From: Agapetus fuscipes
Taxonomy: Eukaryota > Arthropoda > Insecta > Trichoptera > Glossosomatidae
Direction: 5' to 3'
Length of the DNA stretch: 64,000 nucleotides
NCBI GenBank assembly: GCA_951799405.1
Contig: OX637334.1
Coordinates: forward strand, 6,634,001 to 6,698,000
Below the pieces are notes generated by a model that was not told the origin of the DNA, ran no database searches, and saw nothing but the letters and a program-made list of their open reading frames with translations. A program made the position numbers and the translations under genes. The first letter of the stretch is position 1; each line of letters opens with the position of its first letter. Below are positions 37,601-47,449 of this stretch, piece after piece.

Positions 37601-38090
37601 ACTGGAACCTGCAGAGTGAGAAGAAGAGAAGAGCATGGATGAAGAGAGTGATGAAAGTCAAGGAGATGAAAGAAGTGCGCAAGGACAGAACAAAGCGGAG
37701 ACATCTGTGGAGGTACTGAGCACTCCTAGCAGCTGGATACAAGTACAAGTACTAACATTTGTGCAAAAAACGTTTCGACTTCATTGTGAAGGTAGTTTTT
37801 TTCAGTTTTAAGTAACAGATGGATTTCAGAATGGCGGTACAGAAAGCCGTACTGGCAAATTTAATACCTTTTTTTTCCAAATTTGTAAATTATTTTAATC
37901 GGGAGAATACGTTTTTAAGAACTTGCCTTGCTTTTTCTTGTGGCGTCAAGCAGTTGCTTTTGTTGACGTTTTTATAAAACCAGTTGAGAACTTCGTTGCC
38001 AGAGTCGAGTAACCAGCCAAAAGAAACATCGACTGTGCCGATGTTTAAAGAGTTTATGTGATTTAAAAAAGATATCTCGTCAATTTCCAT
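25650..38090 (-). CDS. HAUS3: HAUS augmin-like complex subunit 3 (dgt3 counterpart), complete, 10 exons, 568 aa
   Basis: Exons on the reverse strand: 38,090-37,927; 36,468-36,256; 35,456-35,273; 33,841-33,636; 33,136-33,026; 32,639-32,481; 31,749-31,572; 29,954-29,764; 29,260-29,095; 25,784-25,650 (TAG). They sum to 1,707 bases and every phase joins. The N-terminus (VSFGWLLDSGNEVLNWFYKN, then LTPQEKARYAELQDSGSIL) matches the start of HAUS3 family proteins (FDWLFE...FLKWFCGNVNEQN...L). The rest is mostly helical coiled coil, as expected, and total length is close to the human protein (about 600 aa). Known role: part of the eight-subunit augmin complex that recruits gamma-tubulin to spindle microtubules. 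Intron 1 appears to use a GC donor (AG/GCAAGT). Introns, especially 9 (3.3 kb), are packed with repeats. A polyadenylation signal lies about 55 bases downstream. Confidence 0.9.
26950..27535 (+). mobile_element. LINE tail split by a SINE-A insertion, in HAUS3 intron 9
   Basis: 26,955-27,020 reads the LINE tail WFEHMERMNEERLTKKVYVA; 27,025-27,126 is a SINE-A head/core piece (GGTTCGAATCCCGGCGGAGC); 27,127-27,175 resumes the LINE tail (EEMKEVCKER type). 27,285-27,530 is the shared LINE/SINE-A 3' terminus ending in TTAGATTAGATTAG. This order is important for linking SINE and LINE. Confidence 0.75.
27540..29090. other. HAUS3 intron 9, remaining sequence
   Basis: AT-rich. Pieces near 28,700-28,770 and 28,925-29,020 (GTTGCTAGGGCAAAGCATAA, CCTAGCAACTTAGCCATGTG) recur in altered form near 44,230, 30,200 and 63,290, so an unnamed moderately repeated family is present. 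Confidence 0.45.
30381..31354. mobile_element. About 970-bp non-autonomous DNA transposon with internal tandem duplications, in HAUS3 intron 7
   Basis: Ends: TAATGCCCGCTTTCCACTGC at 30,381 and, inverted, GCAGTGGAAAGCAGGCATTA at 31,335-31,354, nearly identical over about 25 bases. Inside are two direct duplications: a GC-rich unit (TCCGTACGGACTCCGCTCGA, about 30,410 and 30,550) and an AT-rich unit of about 180 bases (ACATCATACATT ... GATCTGGGCGTAGGCTGCAA, about 30,765 and 30,953). No coding capacity. Superfamily uncertain. Confidence 0.8.
31795..32030 (-). repeat. SINE-A/LINE shared tail, inverted, in HAUS3 intron 6/7 boundary region
   Basis: AATCTGAGTTGCAAAGATAT to CATCAAATGAACATGAACTC and TTCCCTGAAAGAG, the reverse of the GCAACTTAGATTAG-ending module. 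It lies just upstream of HAUS3 exon 7 (in intron 6). Confidence 0.7.
32110..32284. mobile_element. MITE-like element in HAUS3 intron 6
   Basis: About 43-base terminal inverted repeats: CCTGGGCTGGAGGTCTCATG and GGTAATTCTTACCTAC on the left are mirrored on the right by GTAGGTAAGAATTACC and ATGAGACTTCCAGCCC. Only 175 bases in all, without ORF. Confidence 0.8.
32790..32862. repeat. Short hairpin in HAUS3 intron 5
   Basis: TTGAGCAGGTGCC and GGCACCTGCTCAA, 13-base perfect arms around an AT-rich loop. Confidence 0.6.
33300..33500 (-). mobile_element. LINE C-terminal remnant in HAUS3 intron 4
   Basis: The reverse strand resembles the GEHAFT/WN-type end of CR1-like polyproteins and is similar to 24,400-24,600. 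Frameshifted. Confidence 0.4.
34127..34908. mobile_element. DNA-transposon relic with G-runs, containing a LINE tail, in HAUS3 intron 3
   Basis: The outer ends GGGGCTGTCCATATATTACG and (inverted) ATTTATGGACGGCCCC resemble each other, and CTAA stands at both borders. G-runs of about 17-20 occur at 34,162, 34,809 and 34,854. Inside, 34,290-34,370 is a LINE tail (DEMKEVCKDRKKWRLICNA) and 34,497-34,740 its 3' terminus ending in GATTATAGATTATAGATTAT. Confidence 0.7.
34915..35160. repeat. Chimeric SINE-A copy in HAUS3 intron 3
   Basis: Core in + orientation (GCTCTTTGCTGAGTTGAAAA, CCTTTATCCAAGACCTGCCA) joined to the shared tail in inverted orientation (CCTCAAATGAACATGAACCT). Suggests template switching or nested insertion. 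Confidence 0.6.
35610..35800 (-). repeat. SINE-A/LINE tail, inverted, in HAUS3 intron 2
   Basis: AATCTAAGCTGCAAAGATGC, CACTTACACATACCATTATG and CCCTGAAACAGGAGTGACAT in inverted order. A shorter copy lies at about 35,950-36,030. Confidence 0.65.
36514..36749. mobile_element. Palindromic MITE in HAUS3 intron 1
   Basis: Long inverted arms of about 105 bases: CCCTTAGTACGAGTTGCAAA and AAAGAGTGATTTCCTCTAAA on the left are mirrored at 36,670-36,749. TA directly flanks both ends, consistent with a Tc1/mariner-type target duplication. No ORF. Confidence 0.85.
36865..37000 (-). repeat. SINE-A/LINE tail fragment, inverted, in HAUS3 intron 1
   Basis: GTTACAAAGATATGTAACAT and GTGAACCTACAACATAAAAA match the inverted tail. 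Confidence 0.6.
37085..37260 (-). mobile_element. LINE C-terminal remnant in HAUS3 intron 1
   Basis: Reads VFGDRAFRFAAPMAWNALPV then EEQFKKQLKTFLC, the usual C-terminus of CR1-like non-LTR polyproteins, in one open frame ending at 37,114. Truncated upstream. Confidence 0.7.
37505..37735 (+). mobile_element. LINE C-terminal tail fragment in HAUS3 intron 1
   Basis: GTGAAAGGTAAGCGTAGAAG then TGAAAGAAGTGCGCAAGGAC and GGTACTGAGCACTCC match the tail at 60,816-61,088, with frameshifts. Confidence 0.65.
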
Positions 38091-39636
38091 TTTTGTAAAC
38101 AATATTATTATTATCACGAAGTGTAAAATGACCACAATGAAAATGACATTCAAACTTTTTTGAATTTGACAGCCGGTAAACAGTGATGTCATTTGAAACA
38201 AAAAATGTGTTTTGTTTGACATATTACGGCATTAGTAGGTATTCAGTGTACGAGTACCTAATTTATCATTAAAAAACATTGAGTAATGTAAAAAACTTAA
38301 TTTAATTAATACATTTATTTTATACAACAGAAAAACTTAAAATCTGTTACAAAATCTTTTTTTTTTTTTAAATATTATATTTTTAGAGGTTACGTAGCAC
38401 CTTTTATAATAAAGCTGGAACAAAGCTCCAAATTTTTAAAAATGTTTACAAATTTAGGTGACTGGAATCTTGGTAACCAATAATATAATACTGATTAGCT
38501 ATTTTTTTTTTAAATTGGCCGGATGACTTCACAATTTGTTTCAAGATTATTATTTTTTTAAATGCATTTTTCAATAAAAACATAACTTTATAATGACAAA
38601 AAAAAACTTCACCTTTTTGTAAGCAGGCCAATTACTTAATCATGATATAGCTAATTATTTGGACCATGTCTTTTAAATTGCTGGTTTTCTATTGTAAAAT
38701 ACCTGTATTGTGGTGGGTGAGAGCTATGAATGCAAAATTTAAAATAAACTATATGTAAAACACCATAGTTAGTACCTAGACTAATTTGTTTTGGGTCACA
38801 ATAAGTAAAATAATATGGTAAACGTTGAAGGGTTTGTGTATTGACATGATTCATTTAAATTCATAATGTAAAAATAAAACACAAAGTTGTACAACACAAG
38901 TTGATTTATTTCCTCAAGCGCTTCAATGTTATTACACCATTGTCAAGGGAGCAACAAACAGATCTAAGATTACAAAAGTAAATTTCGGAGAGAGTTTAAG
39001 GTGGCGGAGCGATGGTGGAGTGAGGGAAGGGGTAAACACAATAGGCGTTCAGGAGAAAGCATTACATAACTGGGTCTTGCTTGAGAATTGGCGCTTTCTA
39101 TAAACGACAAACAAGCTTGCAGAGGGCTCTTGAGGTGTGATTCACACAAAAAATAGGGCTTACCAAATGAATCATCCAATACTATTATCCTTTTCATGCA
39201 TCATGGATCACGTTCGATCTGGTTGAAAGTTTTTTTTTTTTTAAATAGATTTGTGGAAAGGAATGCAATCCACCAACCTATTTTGCCTGGCCAGTTGTCT
39301 TCATGCGAAAGCAGAAGCTGTTAAGATACATGTCTTTAACAAAGACTGGTCACCAAGGACTATCCAGCCTTAAGCAATAAGGTCTTAATAATAATAATAA
39401 TTGGCCAATTTGTAAATAGCGCCGTTTAGTGGCACTAGCCACCCCAAGAGCGCTTATTATTAATTGAGTATCTGGTAAACCAAGCTCACAGAGGGCTCTT
39501 GAGGACTGATTTACACAAAAACAGCGCTCCCCAAAGAATATTTATTTAAAAACAATAATTTAAATACATAATAAAACCATTTGCAAAATAAATCACTTTT
39601 ATTCTTTAAAAAAAAATTATGCATAATAAATCTGCA
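38091..39636. other. Region between NOL8-like 3' end and HAUS3 start
   Basis: AT-rich to about 39,000, including the presumed HAUS3 promoter/5' UTR. It then holds a SINE-A 3' module (39,060-39,180, GGGTCTTGCTTGAGAATTGG), an inverted SINE-C piece (39,230-39,325) and a second SINE-A piece (39,330-39,540). The NOL8 polyadenylation signal (AATAAA on the reverse strand) lies near 39,600. Confidence 0.55.
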
Positions 39637-40354
39637 TTAATAAATCTGTTTTCTAGGCAGTTTCTTTGCATGAAATTTATCATTCCTCATATTATTCTGT
39701 ATTCGCTTCTTGATGACATTTTTCAATTCTTCTCTTGGTTTATGCGAAGCCTTGACATCCAGGAAAAACTCCAAGCCCTCTGAAAAATATAATAAGAAAC
39801 ATTACAACTCAGAAATAATCTTCATATTTATTCGGTATTATGGACGAGTGAGTCAAGTAACTTTGGCTTGCGTTTTTTAAACAAAGCAACGCCGGTTTGA
39901 ATCCATTCGGCCCCCTTGACGATGGCTTGAACCCTGAGTTACAGATGGCATTGGGTAATCAATAATTAATTTGATTAAATTGATAACATAAACATATTTC
40001 TAGCCAGGCAAAAATAGGTTGGTAGATTGCATTGGAACAAAACAGTCAGTGAAAAATTGTTGATGTCAGCCTCCATGTAGTCCCCCAAACAAATAGTATT
40101 CTGGATTTTGTTTTTAGTTGCTTCTAGACTTGCGACATCCCCACAATGACAGAAATATGGAATGCTCTGACTCCATTAATTTTACAAGAACATTAATAAT
40201 TTTTATTTTTTAATTTTCTATTATTAATTAATTTTTTTTAATTTTTTTTTTAATTTAATTTTATTAATTAATTTTCTAACACCTCTGCGGCACTACAACA
40301 AGTGTCATAGACCCCTAGAGTCTCTAGAGTCTAGGGAGTCTCCCGCACAGGATT

Positions 40355-40395
<41 letters not shown>

Positions 40396-43300
40396 ACAGA
40401 AAATACAAAAAATAATGAAAGACTGCATACATCAGAATAAGACTGTCGTATGTCAATTATAATCAGACTACTGTGGTGTTCGCATTTGGAAAAGTGAATC
40501 GATCTTTATAGTTAGCCTCACAACATCAAATTTTAAACCGTGCTGAAGGGAAGAAAAGATTTTTCAACATTTCATTGAAGTCGTATCTGATGTCATCAGG
40601 CGACGCGTCTTTGATGAAGAAGCACAAACTAATTGTAGTTGCTCGTGATCAAAGCTTGTATGTGTGTGAGGTGACAGTTTTTATTCTATACTAAATGAAT
40701 AACAAATGCTCATATTATAATATAATACGATTCATCCATTAATATGCCTTTAAAAACCGCAACATCCACAAAATATGACTGCAAACAATGTGACATAATT
40801 AAGTCTTACCTTTTAATCTCGGGTCATTTTCTGAAAAGAAGAAATTTTCCGACACAATAATAGGTTTTACTTCGCCATTTTCTAATACCGGCTTTTTAAT
40901 ATCTCCATTGAGTTTGTGAGTTTCATCTTCAGAATCTGACGTATCATAGAAAAATGGGTTCTTTTCATTCACATCAAAAGGATTCTTAGACTTTTTTCCT
41001 TTCCCATCCAAGCTTGTCGTGGTGTACTGATGTTCAGGTTTATCCTCTTTTTCTGAAATAAAAACAATTATTTAACAATTAAATCAAATGTCTTTAAATT
41101 ATTGACAAGGTTTACACAGCCTTCACAAGAGATGAGAACCAGCCTCCTTGGGAGCTGGGAAACCCCACTTCAAGTGGTTGGAGTAAGGTCAGCCCCCTTA
41201 CCTGTAAAGATAAATAGGTTTAACACGCCACATGCGAGTAAATTGGAATTGGGTAGCTAAGTTGTGATTTTAGTTTGAGGTGTTACTGTAGTATTTATAT
41301 CAGTAAGTCAGCAGACTGCGTCGGCTGAGTCACATTTAGGAATTGGACCATCGGAGCCTGGAAAAGATATGTAGTTGTGGTGAGAGTTGCAGAGGGAAGA
41401 CCTAGATCAAGATGGCTGGACAGATTGGTGGCAGACTGTCGTGCGGTAGGAGTATCAGACTGGAGGAGGCGCTGAATATACTGCGGTGGCTGTGATTGGT
41501 CAGAGGCCAAGACACGCAATGGGCTGTCGTGCTAGTGATGATGATGAATTATTATGTAACTTATTGCTACTTTATCTTCAAAGGGGTAACATAGGGCCGA
41601 TCATAATCAAGAGGTTAATGCTTATCAGGAAGTAATTGCCCATTATAGTATAAACTCGGTATATATGTGATCGCTATGGAAGATATTGATTTTCAAAGTT
41701 TTATAAGTAAAAAATTTAGTTTACCTTCAAGTTCAGGGTTGCCAAAAAGACTTAATAAGCTGAATGGAGTCTTTTCTTCCATGGATTGCTTTAAAGACTC
41801 ATTAACCTTGTAATATCTTTCTTGAGAAACATCTGGGGCCGCAGTCACTTCATTATTCAACTTTTTGTTTGACTCCAGGAGTCTCTCTCTCTTTCGTTCT
41901 TTCTTTGACTTCTTGGGAAGACCATCGGCAGACTCTGCTTGCTTGTTCATAAACTTATCGTGGTCCGGTCTTGATGGATCGAAGCGCAACATGGTTTTCA
42001 AAGGCCTAAAAAATATACTTCAAAAATTTAAACAGCACTTCAGTATAAACAAGCTATTAAATAAAGGCAAGTGATACCTGGGCCACTCTGAAATGAGTCC
42101 TATGACAAATCACAATTTTTAACATACATAATTATGAAGAGATGTTTTGTTGGTTTATCAAATTTGATTTTATCTACATTTATGGTCTTACAGAAAATAA
42201 TAAGCTATAGAATTGACTTTTTAACATTTAAGTAAGAAGGATAAGTAATGAATACGTATGTTTTGTTACACAATATTTTGATTTATCAAAACAACCATAT
42301 GGATTTTTATTCGGTTCCTCGAAAACCAGATATTAATACAATGTACAAATCTGTTCTAGTACATAATAATGGGCATACATTGCATTTACAGGTCTATCGA
42401 CGTTTCTAAAATCAGTTAAATTCTACTCCAGGACCCCTTTTTGTAATTAATTAAGTATGGAGACAACTATCTGCATTGGCTGGGTCACATGCAGCAAATG
42501 GACCATCCGAGCCTGAAAGAAATGGTTGGGATGATGGACTCAAAGGGTCGCAGGACAGAGGGAAGAACCAGATTAAGGAAGCTAGATGAACTACCATGCG
42601 GTAGTACAACGTGAGTGGAGGAGACGGGCGTTAGACAGTTTGACGGTTGATCAACGGTGCCAAGACACACCCCAGGTTGTTGTGCCATTGATGAAGATCC
42701 AACGAATATCTGTCTTTAATGTACATGTAAACAACGACATTAAATAAATTCAATTTTACGTTTTCTTTAAGTTTGCTTCTGTGCTCATTCCTCCAAGCTT
42801 TCCCGGCCTGTTCACAGTTGTCCCAAGAATACCCTGCAGGATCTCAATCTGTCTATTTTTCTCATCCTCTTCTGGAGTGTCAATGATGTCTTCTTGCAGT
42901 TCTTCTCTCTCTTTCTCTAAAGGATCTTCAAGAAATCTGCTGTCGAGAACAAATCGCTTATCTGACTGATAGCGTCCTTGCAATTCTAACAACTAAAAAA
43001 CAGTAAAACAATATAAAATTAATTTAACATATTATTAGACTAACTTACTAAATACTCAACATACCATATCTTAATATAAAATGTTAATATTTCTCTGCGA
43101 ATCAATCTATAGATATGATACGTAAAAAAATGACTGACAAAAAATGACCACAACTTCAAAGTTAACAAGTATTGCAACTTGGTTGACCGGATAGTGAGAA
43201 ACGGATTTAAGACTGAACTCTTCGCCGTGGAAGTCGGAGCGAGAGGGCTACCGGCGAAATCGCTCTACAGCCTCTTCGTGAATCTAGGCCTCCCAAGAGC

Positions 43301-46300
43301 GGCGCTGAGCTCATATATGGAGAAAGCACTGGAGGCATCCTACAGGATATGGATAGGTAGAGAGAGGGAGGTCGAGGGCGGGACTGGTGGTTCTCCACGT
43401 CCTAGTCATCGCAGACTAGCTGATGAGGGCTTGATGCGAGTCGAAACATCACGCGCGCTAGGAGAACTATAGAGCGGCCGCTCACTAGTCCTGCCTCGTC
43501 TGACACCCTCCTCTATTGCCAATGGGCCCGGATATGTTCGGTGAAGCCATTGAAAGCTGAGTTCAACACCTTCTTCTTCAATGTACAAAGGGAATGTCAA
43601 AGGTAAGCGTGGAAGGGGAAGACCGAGAAAAGAAAGGATTGATTTAAGAAGAGAGTTTCAAGCAAAGACGCCTTAGTAAAGCATAAATTGGGGCACATCC
43701 ACATAGACTGATTGGCGCATGTAATACCTTTTGACCAGCTTGTCCTTGAAATTGCTCTTTAACATCAAATCTGATATCATTGTCATCATCATCGCTGGGT
43801 CCATCATCAAACAAATTACTTCTCTTCTGTTGTTTTTCTTGAGACCCATTCTCCAGCTTGGTATCATTTGATTTACGCTTCTTGGGTTTTGCACCGTTCT
43901 TTTCATCAACCTTTTTCTCTGAATCGTCAAAGACAATTTTTTTATTAGGTTTTTTATCCTGAAATCAACAAAACAATTTATTTTTTATTTTTTAGAAACA
44001 AAATCTAATAAAACACTGTTTCTTTTCACAAGCGATCAATTTATTTTAATTAATTTCACAAACATTTTTGATCTTGTCGAACATCTTCAGGTAAGAATAA
44101 AATAAAAAAAATTTAATGTAAAACAATTTATTGTTAAACGATGGAATTGGAACGATTTCAGCAAAGTATTTTCAAATATATTTTTTTTCAGCAGGCAAAT
44201 ATCATAAGTTTATGTAACTAAGGTCTTTGACACCAATAAGCATATAAGCCTTTGCCCTAGCAACCCAGCCATGTGACATCACACCTTATTTGTCCATGTC
44301 AAGTGTGACTTGTATTCGGAAGGTTGTGATTTTGATTCCCAGCGTAACACACTTTTTTTTTTTTTTTTTAAGAAATCCTGTGCGGGAGACTCCCTAGATT
44401 CTAAAGACTCTAGGGGTCTATGACACTTGTTGTAGTGCCGCAGAGGTGTACGAGCTTGGTCGTCGCTACAAAGCGCCAATACTCAAGCAAGACCCAGTTG
44501 CTGTAAGGCTGGATGGACCTTTGGTGACCGGTCATTGGTAAAGGTTTATGAATTTTTCAACCCAGCGAAGAGCACATTCGAAATATAAATGGTATATACT
44601 TTTGTGCTCCGCCGGGATCCGAATCCACAACCTTCCATTTACGAGTCCGAAGTGTTGCCACTACGGACTACGGACCGGTCCAAGATGCCAACGACACGCG
44701 GTGTACCTGAGCGGTTACCCATCCAAGCACTGACCACGCCCAATGTTGCTTAACTTCGGGGATCTATGGGAACCGGTGCTTTCAACATGGCTAACGTCGT
44801 TGACCTATATTATCAATAAATTCTCAAATATTATCTTTGCAAGGCTTAAAGATTAATGCAATTTAGATTAGACGTTCGATTGGGTTAAAAGATTCCTGTC
44901 TTTGCCAAAGACCGGTCACCAAGGGCCCATCCAGCCTTACACCAATCGAGTCTTGTTTGAGAACAGGCACAGGACAAATTTGAATTTATAACTTTTGCCT
45001 TGATGGGCAAACTTCATACTTGTATGGGACTACGGTCCTTAGCACTCCAGCCACCCGGCCGTGAGACCTCACAATTTTATGTACTTCAATTTATGTGTGG
45101 ACTTCATTGGCCTTTTTTTGGCAGTAGCTAAGCTTGCAAGAGGGCTCTTGAGGTGTGATTCACACAAAAACAGCAATCACTATATAAATCATCCTTATCT
45201 AATTAATCTAAGTTGCAAATATATGTAACATTAAAGATTCACATTACATGCATTTTCACAAGCAGACACCTATAAGTTCGCGCTTAAACATGCCGCATGT
45301 GGAACTACAATATAAACACCTGAATCTCAAATGAACATACACCCTGCAACTCCTGCCGACCTTCCCTGAAACAGATTGAAACAATATTGGCAAAGTGAAC
45401 CATTTTCTACAGCATGGGTGGTCAGCCGGATACCAACCTATAAGTCAAGGAACCTCACAATTATGTACGGACTTCGTTGAGCTTTTTTTGGCAGTGGCTA
45501 ACTTGCAAGAGGGCTCTTGAGGTGTGATTCACACAAAAACAGTGATCACTATTATATAAATCATCCTTATATTTGTTGCATAATTTATAGTAGGAAAAGT
45601 TGAACTTACTACATCGGCCAAAGCCAGTTTAATCATGGATTTCTTTTCCTGGTACGCAGACCTCATGTTCTGCATGGCTTTTATTCTTTTCTCATCAGCT
45701 GGAGTCAGTTTCTGTTGGACTTTAACAGGTTTTATGAAGTCAGAACTCAAATTTCCAATGCCGCCATTTATTTTGATCTCCAATATAAAAAAAAATTCAA
45801 CAAAAGATATTGAATTACCTTCCATTTATTTCTATATGCTAAATAATGAGCTGAAATAAATAATTAGTCAAGGAACACAAAAATTTGTCTATGAATCTCT
45901 CAATCATTCGCTATTTCAGAAATTTGATCCATCCATACTTTTATCGATCTTCTGCTACCACGACTTCCAGCCATACTTGCAGCGTACACTCTCTTTGTCA
46001 TTCATTCTCTCCATTTGTCCAATCCATCTTACCCCTTCCCTGTCACAATAAATAAGTTCCCCAAACAACATGTGGGATACTTCGAAGACAACATGGTAAG
46101 AAGTTTCACTATGTGTGCAGCTTAATTGCATTTAACTTACCTTTTTATCATGAACTGATTTAAATTTATTGTTCACATATTTTATTGAGCTATCCAGTTC
46201 AACGTCTGCAATTGCCACAAATTTGGGTTCAGTTTTTGTTTCCGTATAGCTGCTTTCATGTTCTTTAGAGAAATCATACATTTTCTTGACATTCTGATCG

Positions 46301-47265
46301 GGAGTATATACTTGGGCGTCAAGTCTTGACTGATGCTTCTCATTTTGAATATTCAAATGAATACTTTTTGGAAGAGTGGATTCTGCAGGTGGAAGGCTCT
46401 GAAATAAAACATATACTTTTGAATACAAAACAAAACAAATGAGTAAATAAATAAGAGTGTTTTGAACATGGAGTTATAATATAGGGGAGCGGTAACTAAA
46501 GTACTGAATTGGTTCATACTTTTTCCCTGTTGCGCTCCTCATGTGTCAAACGTTGCAGTGGTACCCCGAATGTACGGCGGCAACAATTACAAATATAACG
46601 CATTAAATATCACAATGGTTATAATGAAATGAGTGATAAAATTAAAATAAGATTATACACTTTGAAAATATAAAATATTGGCATCAATTTTGGCGATTAC
46701 AATATTTATAACGCGTGTTATCTGTCAACTTTAGCTATTTCCGGTCAAATCGGCAGCCATTTTTTGCAATGGTACCAACATTCAAGATTTTATTTTTAGG
46801 GCTGTGTTGAGTTTTGTGTACAAACGAAAATGCAACTGTGAAGTTCTTTGTTCTCTTTCTAACTAATGGCCATTTTCGTAAGTAAGTTGAGACAAATATA
46901 TATGTCTATTTTCGTTAAAATAACTACTTGTCCACAGATGTTATTAGTCAATGGTTTTGAAGCTGTGCTAGGTAGACTAGCATTTTTTTCATCCTACTTC
47001 AATGCAACAAATAATACAGAAGAAGTCACCCACAGTCAGCGATGCAACGTAAGTCGACCTGACTAACATCTAGACCATGGTTACAAGCCGTTAAGTAAAG
47101 ATCCTTCATTATCAAGACATGAATAGCTCCTTGGACTAACCTGGTTAATTTTTTTCTGAATGGCTTCCTCCCTCTCCCTTTTTAATTTCTCCATGAAGCT
47201 CTCTCGAGCCACAGATATCTTCAGATAATTACCCTTCCATTCTTGTTGGGAAAACTCATTAATAC
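39637..47265 (-). CDS. NOL8: NOL8-like nucleolar protein, 8 exons, 5' end missing
   Basis: Exons on the reverse strand: 47,265-47,141; 46,398-46,141; 45,777-45,610; 43,958-43,728; 42,992-42,760; 42,005-41,725; 41,052-40,810; 39,779-39,637 (TAA). About 560 residues; phases agree throughout. The first visible exon is the end of an RRM (EWKGNYLKISVARESFMEKL). Later blocks match NOL8 proteins in the same order: DIRFDVKEQFQGQAGQKLLE and DKRFVLDSRFLED, KTMLRFDPSRPDHDKF, and near the C-terminus ENFFFSENDPRLKEGLEFF. Low-complexity Lys/Asp/Glu linkers are typical. Known role: human NOL8 and Drosophila viriato are nucleolar proteins needed for growth and rRNA-related functions. The acceptor of the third visible exon (TTGGAG/A) is weak. 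The RRM start must be upstream of 47,265 but I could not find it. Confidence 0.87.
39838..40045 (+). repeat. SINE-C copy in NOL8 last intron
   Basis: GGTTTGAATCCATTCGGCCC head, then TAGCCAGGCAAAAATAGGTT and GGTAGATTGCATTGG. Confidence 0.65.
40278..40395 (+). repeat. SINE 3' module with about 45-base poly(A)
   Basis: CACCTCTGCGGCACTACAAC through GGAGTCTCCCGCACAGGATT and then an A-run. Same module ends the 5S-headed SINE at 44,352-44,804. Confidence 0.8.
41100..41275 (+). repeat. SINE-B fragment in NOL8 intron
   Basis: TTTACACAGCCTTCACAAGA to CGCCACATGCGAG. Headless. Confidence 0.7.
41290..41535 (+). mobile_element. LINE tail with GAT-repeat end, in NOL8 intron
   Basis: Reads RLSHI..LDHRSLEKI, then (frameshifted) WLDRLVADCRAVGVSDWRRR and ends in GTGATGATGATGAA. 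A second copy of the same family lies at 42,440-42,700. Such tails close many insect LINEs. Confidence 0.6.
42440..42700 (+). mobile_element. LINE tail, second copy, in NOL8 intron
   Basis: LHWLGHMQQMDHPSLKEM then a degenerate continuation and CCATTGATGAAGATCC at the end. Confidence 0.55.
43179..43640 (+). pseudogene. LINE RT-downstream fragment in NOL8 intron
   Basis: One open frame reads AVEVGARGLPAKSLYSLFV ... LGLPRAALSSYMEKALEASY, typical of the region after the RT domain in vertebrate/insect LINEs. It is GC-rich against its surroundings. 43,577-43,640 adds a fragment of the other LINE tail (GTCAAAGGTAAGCGTGGAAG). Confidence 0.65.
44352..44804 (-). repeat. Composite SINE: 5S rRNA-like leader, tRNA-like head, core, poly(A)
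   Basis: Read on the reverse strand. 44,804-44,687 is a 118-base 5S rRNA-like sequence (CCCCGAAGTTAAGCAACATT, GGGCGTGGTCAGTGCTTGGA, ACACCGCGTGTCGTTGGC). Then a tRNA-like SINE-A head (GACCGGTCCGTAGT ... GGATTCGGATCCCGGC), the SINE-A core (CCTTTACCAATGACCGGTCA), the CACCTCTGCGGCACTACAAC module, and an A-run at 44,352-44,370. The piece sits next to another SINE head at about 44,305-44,350. It lies in the NOL8 intron upstream of exon 43,958. Confidence 0.85.
44687..44804 (-). pseudogene. 5S rRNA-derived sequence
   Basis: Full-length but diverged relative to arthropod 5S rRNA. The internal-promoter region (GTCAGTGCTTGGATGGGTAA, resembling box C) is conserved. Directly continuous with a SINE, so a retroposed derivative and not a functional rRNA gene. 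Confidence 0.8.
44880..45560. repeat. Cluster of SINE-A pieces in NOL8 intron
   Basis: Core at 44,880-44,975 (TTTGCCAAAGACCGGTCACC). The 3' module AGAGGGCTCTTGAGGTGTGA occurs twice, at about 45,138 and 45,507, each followed by similar AAATCATCCTTAT text. The inverted shared tail fills 45,200-45,455 and ends ACCAACCTATAAGTCAAGGA. So a tail copy inserted into a 3' module and the flank was duplicated. Confidence 0.65.
45935..46040 (-). mobile_element. LINE tail fragment in NOL8 intron
   Basis: The reverse strand reads RWIGQMERMNDKESVRCKYG, a truncated copy of the 60,816 tail. Confidence 0.5.
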
Positions 47266-47449
47266 CTGCAAAAAATATATTTAAAAACATATTGATTAAC
47301 CATTTAAATATGTTTTGCATGCATAGATGTCATGAGCAGACTTGCTATTACTAAATTGAATTAATTATCATTAACATTAATATTCCTGTGCTTGGTTTCA
47401 TCTAATTTAAGTAAGGAGTGATCGACTCAAATGTTTAGAGCAGGGGCGT

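Noticed and set aside
37890..38222. Longer HAUS3 start upstream of 38,090
   Set aside because: The upstream extension is hydrophobic and unlike HAUS3; the ATG at 38,090 gives the expected N-terminus.
44687..44804. Functional 5S rRNA gene
   Set aside because: Several substitutions and direct fusion to a SINE with poly(A); no T-run terminator behind it.
46866..47066. + strand ORF of 66 codons
   Set aside because: Lies in a NOL8 intron, no family features, ordinary length for chance.
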